Part shown: positions 1-8,030 of the stretch, piece after piece
Position numbering within the stretch: position 1 is the stretch's first letter
Layout of the letters: each line of letters begins with the position of its first letter
Assembly (NCBI GenBank): GCA_021299095.1
Contig: JAJTFW010000002.1
Coordinates: 61,503-125,502 of the forward strand
DNA length: 64,000 nucleotides
Direction: 5' to 3'
DNA from: Sphingobacteriales bacterium
Lineage (GTDB): Bacteria > Bacteroidota > Bacteroidia > AKYH767-A > OLB10
The notes under the pieces: model-generated
The model's database searches: none
Told to the model about the DNA's origin: nothing
The model's input: the letters and a program-made list of their open reading frames with translations, nothing else
Program-made: the position numbers and the translations under genes

Positions 1-206
1 ACCACCTTGACCTTATCAAAAGGCGTCCGATCAAAAGCGGCAAAGATGCGTGGCCCAGGAGGATAGATACACTCGCCACGGGCCCGCTCAGTCTTTAAAA
101 AAGCGACCAGTGCCGCAAACGATGGGGATTGAAATGCCTCGTACAATGCTGTTTTCCAAGAAGATTCAATCCGGATTTCGTCTTTAAGTTGGTCCAATGC
201 ATTCAT
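1..206 (-). CDS. ung: Uracil-DNA glycosylase, N-terminal part (cut by window edge)
   Basis: The first 68 codons are present, starting at an ATG at 206 (MNALDQLKDEI...). Family 1 uracil-DNA glycosylases remove uracil from DNA to start base excision repair. The visible part has the family's N-terminal layout: an SSW..AL..AF stretch, then CIYPPG at about residues 46-51, then an AF..TPF..VKVV stretch. In the family this leads straight into the catalytic GQDPYH motif, which lies outside the window. The assignment rests on this layout alone, since the active site is not visible. The gene is divergent from the small lipoprotein gene to its right. Confidence 0.85.
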   Translation of the reverse strand, partial: MNALDQLKDEIRIESSWKTALYEAFQSPSFAALVAFLKTERARGECIYPPGPRIFAAFDRTPFDKVKV

Positions 207-322
207 TTTTCCGAAAATACAGCAGGATTGGCTTGGTTGTGAACACTCATCGGCTTTTCGTGAATAAAAAACCAGTTCCGCTGAGCGGTAAAATTTCTTT
301 ACTTTGTTCCCGTTCAATAGCC

Positions 323-457
323 ATGTATACAATGCGTAACGTCTCCCTCCTGATTGTCCTTGCAAGCATCGCTCTGGCCGTTTCTTCCTGCAAGCCCCGT
401 GAAAAATGCCCCGCATACGGACATGTACAGGTCACAGAGCAGCAAAGCGCTTCCTGA
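323..457 (+). CDS. Small lipoprotein, about 42-44 residues
   Basis: The gene encodes a very short protein with a lipoprotein signal peptide: a hydrophobic stretch (VSLLIVLASIALAVSSC), a lipobox ending in SSC, then the charged tail KPREKCPAYGHVQVTEQQSAS. Tiny lipoproteins with a CPAY tail are common in Bacteroidota, but their role is unknown to me. Two ATGs are in frame, at 323 and 332, and either gives a workable signal peptide. A near-consensus -7 box (TTACTTTG, 299-306) lies about 16 bases before the first ATG, and a strong hairpin terminator follows at 481-503. This supports an independent short transcript. Confidence 0.65.
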   Translation: MYTMRNVSLLIVLASIALAVSSCKPREKCPAYGHVQVTEQQSAS

Positions 458-480
458 TACGCATCAGCCCTTCACGCTAC

Positions 481-503
481 AAACCGGCCGCGAGCCGGTT
501 TTC
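481..503 (+). terminator. Intrinsic terminator after the small lipoprotein gene
   Basis: An 8-bp perfect stem (AAACCGGC with GCCGGTTT) closes a five-base loop and runs into a T-rich tract (TTTTCTCGTTT). It separates the small lipoprotein transcript from the M-box/mgtE promoter that follows. Confidence 0.75.
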
Positions 504-519
504 TCGTTTAGAATCCGGC

Positions 520-550
520 TTGTTTCCACGAGCTTGAGTCCGTACTTTTG
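520..550 (+). promoter_or_regulatory. Promoter of the M-box/mgtE transcript
   Basis: A TTG at 520-522 is followed after 20 bases by TACTTTTG at 543-550. This is a perfect match to the Bacteroidota -7 consensus TAnnTTTG with normal -33 spacing. Transcription should start near 555, just upstream of the M-box. Confidence 0.65.
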
Positions 551-560
551 CCGGGCCATT

Positions 561-735
561 GACAGTAAGCTTGTTAGGTGAGGTTACTGAATGAACATAG
601 GCTGCTGCCCGGAAATGTCGAGAGACGCCAATGGGTAGAACAGGCGTAGTCGGATCAAGGCTTCGCATAAGGCAGCTTTCCGCTAAGGCGGAATAAGTCA
701 TTCTGAACTGAAGCTCAACGTGGAGCACTGATTCC
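561..735 (+). ncRNA. M-box (ykoK) magnesium riboswitch
   Basis: The leader contains the M-box conserved blocks in order: GTTAGGTGAGG (573-583), GCTGCTGCCCGGAAATGTCG (601-620), AGACGCCAATGGGTAGAACAG (about 623-643), CATAAGGCAGCTTTCCGCTAAG, and a closing GAACTGAAGCTCAACGTGGAGC. M-boxes fold when Mg2+ is plentiful and shut down expression of Mg2+ transporters. The gene directly downstream is mgtE, which matches the known regulon. I see no obvious poly-U terminator between the aptamer and the mgtE start at 819, so control may act on translation or through a less obvious structure. Aptamer boundaries are approximate. Confidence 0.9.
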
Positions 736-818
736 GTTCCCGGCGGCCCCGTAGTCAACACCGACTGCCACACCCGACGGCTCTGCCTGGCTTACGGGGA
801 AAATTCTCCGAACGGAAA

Positions 819-2198
819 ATGGAAATCGAAGTAGAAAAGCCCCTCATTTTCGCCCTGATTGATCAAGGCGAAAAAAACCAGTTGGCGGAACGTTTGGAAA
901 CGTGGCTGCCGGCTGAACTTGCGGAGCTTTGTGCCGATTTATCGACCCAGGAGCAGGCGCTCGTTTTTTCGCTCATCGACCGGGAACAAGCCTACCAGAC
1001 CTTCGAGCTTCTCGACCTGAATGCCCAGGTGCTATTGCTTGATGCCCTGCGCAACCGACAGGTTCAGTTGATTTTGAACGATATGTCGGCCGATAACCGG
1101 ACGGCGCTGCTCGAACAACTCGACTCTGAGCAATTGAATAAGTTGCTCAAACTACTAACCCAAAAGGAACGCAGGGTCGCGCTTTCATTGCTTGGCTATC
1201 CCGAAGATTCAATCGGACGTTTGATGACTCCCGATTACATCGCTGTAAATCAGGATTGGACTGTCCGTGAAGTACTCGATTACATTCGAAGAGTGGGTGA
1301 GAAAAGCGAGACCCTGGATGTGATTTACATAGTTGATGACATGGGATATCTCATGGACGACATCAACATTGGCGATATTCTTCTTGCCGACGATGATCAG
1401 CCGGTGAAGGAACTTCTCGATGGAAAATTCACCTCCCTGCTCGTAACCGCCGACGAAGAGGTGGCCGTAAATGCATTCTCGAATACAACCCGCGTAGCTG
1501 TACCGGTAACCGATGCCGGTGGCCTGCTGCTAGGAATCATCACCGTTGATGACGTACTGGATCTTGCTAAGAAGGAAGACACGGAGGATATTCAAAAAAT
1601 CGGTGCTGTGGAAGCGCTAGAGGACCCCTACATGGATGTCGGCTTGGGAGAAATGTTACGAAAACGCGCACCCTGGCTCGTCGTTCTCTTTATCGGCGAA
1701 TTGTTCACTGCGTCGGCCATGGGATTTTTCGAGAACGAAATCGCAAAAGCCGTAGTACTGGCTTTATTCATACCGCTTATTGTTTCAAGCGGAGGCAACA
1801 GCGGTTCTCAGGCCTCCACACTCATCATACGTGCCCTTGCGCTCGGCGAAATCACGATTGGGGACTGGTGGAAAATCATGCGCCGTGAGATCATCACCGG
1901 AGCACTGCTCGGACTAATCCTGGGCTTACTTGGTTTTGTCCGCGTAGGAGTCTGGAATGTATTTACCGAGCTATACGGCCAACATTGGCTGCCCATTGGC
2001 CTAACCATTGGACTCTCAGTAGCCTTTGTCGTTTTGTGGGGAACGGTGATGGGCTCAATGATGCCCCTCCTACTCAAAAGACTTGGGGCCGATCCCGCTA
2101 CTTCATCCGCTCCGTTCATTGCAACACTTGTTGATGTAACCGGACTTATCATTTACTTCAGTATCGCCGCACTTTTGTTGACCGGCTCGCTGCTTTGA
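819..2198 (+). CDS. mgtE: Magnesium transporter MgtE
   Basis: The 459-residue protein has the full MgtE layout. A helical N domain covers about residues 1-130 and a CBS pair about 130-255 (GRLMTPDYIAV and the VPVTDAGGLLLGIITVDDVLD block). Five membrane helices fill the C-terminal 180 residues. The pore region carries PLIVSSGGNSGSQAS and the last helices carry DPATSSAPFIATLVDVTG, both typical of the family. MgtE is a Mg2+ channel of the inner membrane gated by Mg2+ binding to the N and CBS domains. Expression is predicted to be controlled by the M-box upstream. The dehydrogenase gene starts 5 bases after the stop and is probably co-transcribed. Confidence 0.95.
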   Translation: MEIEVEKPLIFALIDQGEKNQLAERLETWLPAELAELCADLSTQEQALVFSLIDREQAYQTFELLDLNAQVLLLDALRNRQVQLILNDMSADNRTALLEQLDSEQLNKLLKLLTQKERRVALSLLGYPEDSIGRLMTPDYIAVNQDWTVREVLDYIRRVGEKSETLDVIYIVDDMGYLMDDINIGDILLADDDQPVKELLDGKFTSLLVTADEEVAVNAFSNTTRVAVPVTDAGGLLLGIITVDDVLDLAKKEDTEDIQKIGAVEALEDPYMDVGLGEMLRKRAPWLVVLFIGELFTASAMGFFENEIAKAVVLALFIPLIVSSGGNSGSQASTLIIRALALGEITIGDWWKIMRREIITGALLGLILGLLGFVRVGVWNVFTELYGQHWLPIGLTIGLSVAFVVLWGTVMGSMMPLLLKRLGADPATSSAPFIATLVDVTGLIIYFSIAALLLTGSLL

Positions 2199-2203
2199 CC
2201 GAC

Positions 2204-3154
2204 ATGGCTGTAAAGGTTCTGCTCGTTGATTCAGTTCACGCTTGTTTCAATCACTTGATGGAGGCAGAGGGCATCGAGGTTGTTGACGGCACCAGTTGGA
2301 CCAAAGAAGAAATCATTAAGACAAGTGCTGATTTTGCAGGACTGGTGATTCGAAGCCGCTTCCAAATAGACGAGGCATTTCTGGTTTCCTGTCCTACGCT
2401 CAAGGTAATTGGCCGTGCAGGAGCAGGTATGGAAAACATCGATGTAGATCGTGCAAGCCAGCTTGGAATAGCCTGTATCAATACTCCGGAAGGAAACCGA
2501 GATGCGGTTGCTGAACACGCACTGGGGATGCTACTCCTGCTAACCAACAAACTCCGAACCGCTGATGCAGAGGTACGCAAAGGCATATGGCGACGCGAAG
2601 AGAATCGCGGAACCGAACTGATGCAAAAGACCATCGGCATTCTGGGATTCGGAAACATGGGCGGTGCTTTTGCACAACGATTGCAAGGATTCGGTGTACG
2701 TATTTTGGCGTTGGACCCATATATCACCATCGACAAGGAGCGGTATCCATATGTTGAGCAATGTGACGCTGACTACTTTTATGATTCCTGTGATGTCGTC
2801 AGCCTTCACCTGCCACTGACAGAAGTCACATATCATCTTGCCGATTCAGCGTGGTTCGCACGCTTTCGCAAACCGATTTGGCTGATCAATACGGCGAGAG
2901 GAAAAAATGTAGATACGGAGGCACTTGCAAACGCCCTACAGCAGGGAAAAGTACTTGGGGCTGGACTTGATGTTTTAGAAGCCGAATCCGTTAGTTTCGA
3001 GCAGGTCGAATCCGGCAATCGGTCTTCAAGTATGGATTTCTTACTGCAATCCGACAACGTGATTCTCACACCGCATGTAGCTGGATGGAGCTACGAGTCG
3101 CACGTAAAAATTTCCGAATTTCTTTTCCAGAAAATGCTACCCTACTTGCGTTGA
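2204..3154 (+). CDS. D-isomer-specific 2-hydroxyacid dehydrogenase (phosphoglycerate dehydrogenase-like)
   Basis: The protein has about 316 residues and the two-lobed fold of NAD-dependent D-2-hydroxyacid dehydrogenases. The NAD-binding glycine motif GFGNMG lies near residue 148. The catalytic Arg sits in INTARGKNVD, the Glu in LDVLEAES and the His in TPHVAGWS. It lacks the ACT or regulatory domain of long SerA, so it resembles the short phosphoglycerate dehydrogenases of Bacteroidota. Serine synthesis is likely, but the substrate is inferred. I chose the ATG at 2204 over an in-frame TTG at 2195 that overlaps the mgtE stop. The end overlaps the convergent acylase gene by 13 bases. Confidence 0.85.
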   Translation: MAVKVLLVDSVHACFNHLMEAEGIEVVDGTSWTKEEIIKTSADFAGLVIRSRFQIDEAFLVSCPTLKVIGRAGAGMENIDVDRASQLGIACINTPEGNRDAVAEHALGMLLLLTNKLRTADAEVRKGIWRREENRGTELMQKTIGILGFGNMGGAFAQRLQGFGVRILALDPYITIDKERYPYVEQCDADYFYDSCDVVSLHLPLTEVTYHLADSAWFARFRKPIWLINTARGKNVDTEALANALQQGKVLGAGLDVLEAESVSFEQVESGNRSSSMDFLLQSDNVILTPHVAGWSYESHVKISEFLFQKMLPYLR

Positions 3155-5586
3155 ACTGCAGGTAGAAATCGCAGTCGAGCTTTCGATTCAGCTTCGACTT
3201 CACTCCATATCATGCGCTGCACCCTGCGCCTGCCCGTGTTGTACAGTATGGCCTGATCATCGTAATGCGCGCTATTCACATGCGCCGACTGGCCTGTCGG
3301 CAAAACATTTAGCGCGTGAAATGGCTTGGAAAAGTCAATCGTTGTACGCATCGCTGCACCGTATTTGGTACGGTAAACCCCGGTTTCGTTCAGATCAAAG
3401 CCCATCTGACACAGGACCTCAGGGCCACCCGGTGCAGGGAATGGCCCAACATTGAACAGGTGATTCAAAGGAGCCTGCTCACCCACCGGATGTTTGTGTT
3501 CCAGTAAATGAACGCGACTCCATGTCCAGGTTTCCATGTCAGGGCCCAGCTGGGCGTAAAGCTCTTGCAAGGTCTTGTCGACAGCTTGTTCAAAAACGGT
3601 CAAACGCGACTCAAAGACCTCGTCGGTGCGCACATCATTCCACCAATCACTGCTATCGTTCAGCACGAGAGGCAGTGTACTTACTTTAACAACGTGTGTA
3701 GACAAAAACCGGGCAAAATGCTCATCACCCATTTCATCCGATAATGCACCATGAAAAATATGATAGAGCAATTTGTAGTACAAAACCGGCGCCTTGTCAT
3801 TAAGCCCATGCGAACCATCCCAAGTACGCAAAATGGAAGTGAATTTCTTTCTGGCTTCGGTAGCATCTAGAAAGGACTTGGGCAAAGCGTCAAGAACAAC
3901 TCCGGCGACGCGAGGGGTGACCGGGGAGCGATGATCGTTTTGCCAGGCTACCGACTCACCAATGCCAATTTTTGACACGGAAGTCTCTAGCTCACGGATT
4001 CGCAACGCGCGATCCTCTGGAGTATAGTAACCCGGATACAGTTCACTACCTGGTGAAGCCGAAGGCTGGTTGTTGGCATTATACACAATTCCGACTTCCG
4101 GATCCACATTGAATGGATTCTCTGTAAATGGCAAAAAACCGAGAGGATGTGTATTGGTATCAGATGCATCCTGCAGTATGACTGGGTCAACTCCTGGATT
4201 GCGCTTCAGGAGTTTTGCAGCAGCCCACCAAGCTATATGCCCGCTTGAATCACCGTACAAAACATTGATACCGGGTGAAATGATTTCCGATACAGCCGAT
4301 TCAAATTCAGCCATATTTTGGCTTTTACCCATCCGGTGGGTTACTTGCAATAGATTCGACGGGAATTTCAACTGCGTCCAAAACACTGAAACGGGCTTGT
4401 TGGTAACAGCCTTCCACTCGGGCATAACATCCTGGACCAAAGGACCACGCGCTGTTTCCCTGACCAACAAGCGGATATCAGAAGAATCTTTTACGCGTAT
4501 GACTTCTTCCCGTGAATCGAACAACATGCTCGTATTTCCGACCATGTATCTAGAAGAATCTGCAGGAAACACTTCCTCTGAATAAAAATCCATGTCGTCA
4601 TTCTCCATCATGGTTAACCCCCAGGCCTTACCGGCATCATGACCGATTGCAGCAAATGGAAAGCCTGCCAAGTAGAGTCCGTAAAGGTTGAATCCAGGAT
4701 ACCGAAGATTAGCCTCATACCAAACTGAAGGCTGGCCGAAACCAATGTGGGTATCATTACCCAACAAGACCTTGCCGCTGGCAGATCGCTTAGGCGAAAC
4801 CACCCAACCGTTGCTTCCCTTCAATGGTGGTACAGGTATTTTACTCAACTCCGAGGCAAGTGACCAATCAATTGACTGACCGGATAATGAAACAGATCGA
4901 TTCCCAACCGGAATCGTCAGGCTTCCGGGCACAGTTGCATGAGCCAAATCACGGTAGTACGGTTCGCCCATCCGATATCGTATATAACTCATCACAGGAT
5001 CAGTGCGGACTGCCATTGAAAAATTAAAGGCCAGGTATTCGCTAGTCAGATACAAATCAGTGGCCGTGAATTTTGATACAGAAATATCCATCAAGGTGAA
5101 CTCGACCGGTAATACCCCTTCATCAATAAACGCATTGATTCCATTCAAATACGCCAGTGCTGCACGTTGGTAGGGTAATGAATCACTCGACAGATACAAA
5201 GCAGCACTCTCCTCCGCATGCCGTCCAAGGCCAAGCGTTCTGAAAAAAGCATCGATACGCACAAAGTCAGCACCAAGAATCTCCGACAATCGCCCCGAAG
5301 CCACTCGTCGGGTGAGTTCCATTTGAAAAAGTCGGTCACGGGCCTGCACATAACCCAATGCAAAATAGGCATCCGCCTCTGACTTCGCATCAATATGCGG
5401 AACACCATAAGCATCGAATAACACATCAACAGGTGCCGACAAGGAAGGATGGACAACCGAATCGTTATCCGGGGGCACAACCCGTTCAAGCCACAAGAAT
5501 GTAGCCAGAGATCCGGCACCCAAAATGGCTGCCAAAACCAGGGCGACCTTCAACAAGACTCTCCGGACGGGTGATTTTCGCACCAT
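3142..5586 (-). CDS. Penicillin acylase family protein (Ntn hydrolase)
   Basis: This 814-residue protein begins with a membrane anchor or uncleaved signal (about residues 10-32). It continues with the A chain (GVPHIDAKSEADAYFALGYVQARDRLFQMEL region, 61-91) and then the self-processing site GSNGWVVSP. Ser258 of that site is the expected nucleophile, freed as the new N terminus of the B chain after autoproteolysis. Further hallmarks are LLGNDTH and FAAIGHDAGKAWGLT. Members hydrolyse amides such as beta-lactam side chains or N-acyl homoserine lactones, and the substrate here is unknown. The gene starts 4 bases after the stop of the metalloprotease gene, so the two are probably one transcript. 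It is likely periplasmic and membrane-attached. Confidence 0.9.
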   Translation of the reverse strand: MVRKSPVRRVLLKVALVLAAILGAGSLATFLWLERVVPPDNDSVVHPSLSAPVDVLFDAYGVPHIDAKSEADAYFALGYVQARDRLFQMELTRRVASGRLSEILGADFVRIDAFFRTLGLGRHAEESAALYLSSDSLPYQRAALAYLNGINAFIDEGVLPVEFTLMDISVSKFTATDLYLTSEYLAFNFSMAVRTDPVMSYIRYRMGEPYYRDLAHATVPGSLTIPVGNRSVSLSGQSIDWSLASELSKIPVPPLKGSNGWVVSPKRSASGKVLLGNDTHIGFGQPSVWYEANLRYPGFNLYGLYLAGFPFAAIGHDAGKAWGLTMMENDDMDFYSEEVFPADSSRYMVGNTSMLFDSREEVIRVKDSSDIRLLVRETARGPLVQDVMPEWKAVTNKPVSVFWTQLKFPSNLLQVTHRMGKSQNMAEFESAVSEIISPGINVLYGDSSGHIAWWAAAKLLKRNPGVDPVILQDASDTNTHPLGFLPFTENPFNVDPEVGIVYNANNQPSASPGSELYPGYYTPEDRALRIRELETSVSKIGIGESVAWQNDHRSPVTPRVAGVVLDALPKSFLDATEARKKFTSILRTWDGSHGLNDKAPVLYYKLLYHIFHGALSDEMGDEHFARFLSTHVVKVSTLPLVLNDSSDWWNDVRTDEVFESRLTVFEQAVDKTLQELYAQLGPDMETWTWSRVHLLEHKHPVGEQAPLNHLFNVGPFPAPGGPEVLCQMGFDLNETGVYRTKYGAAMRTTIDFSKPFHALNVLPTGQSAHVNSAHYDDQAILYNTGRRRVQRMIWSEVEAESKARLRFLPAVQRK

Positions 5587-5590
5587 CTGA

Positions 5591-7825
5591 TCAACGATTC
5601 ACCACCAACATGGCAGAGGCGGTGTATCCAGCGCCAATAAGGCGGACGGTATACAACCCTGATGCAACACCCTCCAGCGACAGTTCAAACGGGACACCGG
5701 AACCGGAGTTCGACAAATTGTCCTTAAAAACAATACGGCCCGTTGCATCCGAAATAACAACCAATGCATTTCCGGGCATTTCCCTGGATGGAGCAAGTGT
5801 AAGTCGATTGGATGCAGGGTTCGGAGCAAGACGAAGCCCTACTGGGCCAGATAGATCGTCCAATCCGATAATCGTATTGATGGAGAAATTCACGTCGGAA
5901 ATATCAAAAAACACATTGCCTCCTCCACGCACCATGATGCGGGCAGTAGACGTATTGACGCCGGGTACATTGATCAAAGCCGATCCGGTGTTGGGTAAAC
6001 CCGCTGCAACCAAATAAGGATACGTAAAGCCACCATCAATCGACAAAAACACCTCTACTTGGGATGTGTTGATTGGAGCGGTATCGGTTCCTGCTACATT
6101 CCATGTAATAAGTTCCTGAGTGTTACCGGTCCAGGAAACGGCCGTGTTCGGTACGGTTACTTGAAATGGAACCCCAGTGTATACTGCATCGATTGTTACC
6201 GAAACATCCTCATACGTCACACCACCGCCTCCGGCACGGTTGTCCCTTGCCGTTAGGCGAAAATGCAATGAACGGGTGTATGCAGGCAATCGCTCACCGA
6301 TAGAGTTGGAATTGTTGACTAACGCACTCAACTTGGGGAAATACCGCTGTTGATTCAAGGTCGGATTGAACGACCTGAAAAGCGGGGCATTGCCAACTGG
6401 AAATGCCGGAGAACCTGAGGGGCCCAAATCATATTGTTCCCAACAGTAATATACAGAATCCCCGTCGGGATCGGCTGCATTTCCTGAGAGGACAAATGGG
6501 GTGTTGCAGGGAATGACATGGTCACCTCCGGTTGAAAGGATTATGGGAGGATTGTTTCCAGTGGGTGTACTCACGGGACATATTCCTCCCGTAGAGGTTG
6601 TAATGTAGTCCAACACCTCATCGAAACTGGCCGTATGGAAGTATGGGTCACTGAAATTCTGTGTGTTCTGGCCGGTGCAAAGGCCTGCATAGGCCATAAT
6701 GGTGGTACCACTCCCCGGCTCATAAGCGGTCTGTACGTTAATGTTACCCGAACAACCTCCTGTGTTTCCATTGAAGGTATGGTTGGCACCAAACTGATGA
6801 CCCATTTCGTGAGCCACATAATCGATATCGAAGGGATCGTTTACCGGCGATGCGGATCCGGTCACACCTCGTGCCTTTTGGGAGGGTGAGCACACAACCC
6901 CCAAGCCGGCAATTCCACCACCGCCTGTACTAAACACATGGCCGATTTCATAAAACCCATTGCCGATGTACAAGGCGATTGTTTGCTGATTCTGCGTCAG
7001 CATCGTTCCTCCACTGTTGTTTGTGTAAGGATCTGTAGCAGGATCAAGAAAAATTATGGTGTCGTTGTTGGGAACGAGCGTCATGCGCACACTGAACTCC
7101 TTTTCGTAAACACCTGTAACGCGATTCAAACTAGTGACAATGGCTGACAATGCTGTAGGCTTTGTACCGCCGTGAAATGAAGCATACTCACCAGTACAGG
7201 CAATTGCAGTCCGGTATGTACGCAGGGTGATTCCGTTCGAACGGAGAACAGATGGTGATTGCTTCGAGTCTGATTTCACCTCAATAGGACGGGACTCACC
7301 AGCAACAAAACCGCATGAGACAGCAGCACCATCTGGGATGGCATGACGGCGATAATACACCTGCACATAATCCGGAACCGTACGATGCCAGGGATCAATG
7401 AACACATCACCCTCAGGATCCAGTACCATGGCATGAAAACCCTGATAAGTCAGATCGAGGTGAATACTTGCACCCGGACGAAGCGGATCGGTTCCAGAAA
7501 AGGTGTGAATCCTGGGATAACGACTTTGCAACTCTACCGGCACAATCGGAGTGCGAGAAATCTCAAACTTCCTGAAGGTACCATCTGGCATGGGGAAATA
7601 TACCGGGAGCACACCAGCACCTTCCACAGGGGCTGTGGTCAGCTGAGCCTCCAGTTGAAGCAGATTAATACGGTACACAATGGAGGCACTGGTAGCTATA
7701 TCTGGGTCGGTAAAAGCCTTAGGAGTGGAGCGGGGAACTTCTGTCCAAATGACATCGGCGAATATTGGTAAGGACGAGGCAAACGAGGCCATTACAGCCA
7801 ATACGAATACGACACGGTTTTTCAT
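5591..7825 (-). CDS. Reprolysin-like (M12B) zinc metalloprotease with T9SS type A sorting domain
   Basis: This predicted secreted protease has 744 residues. A signal peptide (MKNRVVFVLAVMASFASSLPIFA) comes first, followed by a propeptide-like region. The metzincin zinc site HEMGHQFGANH lies at residues 339-349, and a Met-turn (TTIMAYAG) near residue 377. Ig-like or fibronectin-like stretches follow. The last ~80 residues form a T9SS type A sorting domain (LRLAPNPASNRLTL ... GLYTVRLIGAGYTASAMLVVNR). Bacteroidota use T9SS to move such proteins across the outer membrane. I took the ATG at 7825 as start because the signal peptide begins there; 15 codons upstream are open but have no signal character. 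A perfect -7 box lies 30 bases upstream. Confidence 0.9.
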   Translation of the reverse strand: MKNRVVFVLAVMASFASSLPIFADVIWTEVPRSTPKAFTDPDIATSASIVYRINLLQLEAQLTTAPVEGAGVLPVYFPMPDGTFRKFEISRTPIVPVELQSRYPRIHTFSGTDPLRPGASIHLDLTYQGFHAMVLDPEGDVFIDPWHRTVPDYVQVYYRRHAIPDGAAVSCGFVAGESRPIEVKSDSKQSPSVLRSNGITLRTYRTAIACTGEYASFHGGTKPTALSAIVTSLNRVTGVYEKEFSVRMTLVPNNDTIIFLDPATDPYTNNSGGTMLTQNQQTIALYIGNGFYEIGHVFSTGGGGIAGLGVVCSPSQKARGVTGSASPVNDPFDIDYVAHEMGHQFGANHTFNGNTGGCSGNINVQTAYEPGSGTTIMAYAGLCTGQNTQNFSDPYFHTASFDEVLDYITTSTGGICPVSTPTGNNPPIILSTGGDHVIPCNTPFVLSGNAADPDGDSVYYCWEQYDLGPSGSPAFPVGNAPLFRSFNPTLNQQRYFPKLSALVNNSNSIGERLPAYTRSLHFRLTARDNRAGGGGVTYEDVSVTIDAVYTGVPFQVTVPNTAVSWTGNTQELITWNVAGTDTAPINTSQVEVFLSIDGGFTYPYLVAAGLPNTGSALINVPGVNTSTARIMVRGGGNVFFDISDVNFSINTIIGLDDLSGPVGLRLAPNPASNRLTLAPSREMPGNALVVISDATGRIVFKDNLSNSGSGVPFELSLEGVASGLYTVRLIGAGYTASAMLVVNR

Positions 7826-7855
7826 GATTTGAATCTCAAGGACCTGATTATTTGA

Positions 7856-7863
7856 CAAATGTA
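7856..7863 (-). promoter_or_regulatory. -7 box of the metalloprotease/acylase transcript
   Basis: On the minus strand this reads TACATTTG, a perfect TAnnTTTG match, with 30 bases to the ATG at 7825. No clear -33 element was seen. Confidence 0.5.
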
Positions 7864-7883
7864 AAAACAATGCAGGTGGGACA

Positions 7884-7913
7884 TTGGTTTCAAAACAGAA
7901 CGCTCTATTTTAG
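7884..7913 (+). promoter_or_regulatory. Candidate promoter of the TPP-riboswitch transcript
   Basis: TTG at 7884-7886 is followed after 19 bases by TATTTTAG at 7906-7913, one or two mismatches from TAnnTTTG. It sits directly before the riboswitch aptamer, as expected. Confidence 0.4.
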
Positions 7914-7996
7914 CCGAGTCACTGGGGTGCCCGACAGGGCTGAGATCATACCCATCGAACCTGAACCGGGTTATGCCGGCGTAGGAAGTGTATCGA
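7914..7996 (+). ncRNA. TPP riboswitch (THI element)
   Basis: The two conserved thi-box halves are plain. GGGGTGCCC and GGGCTGAGATCATACCC (about 7924-7953) form the pyrimidine-sensing arm. GAACCTGAACCGGGTTATGCCGGCGTAGGAAG (about 7957-7988) forms the pyrophosphate-sensing arm. TPP riboswitches lower expression of thiamine genes when thiamine pyrophosphate is present. The next gene is a TonB-dependent receptor starting at 8031, so the RNA should control thiamine or precursor uptake. Only about 35 bases separate aptamer and start, which favours control of translation initiation. Boundaries are approximate. Confidence 0.95.
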
Positions 7997-8030
7997 TGCA
8001 GTCTTTTCGCACCCCGCAACAACTGCACCC

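Noticed and set aside
477-773. Open frame of 98 codons on the minus strand
   Set aside because: It lies opposite the M-box riboswitch and has no protein-like features; the structured RNA explains the sequence.
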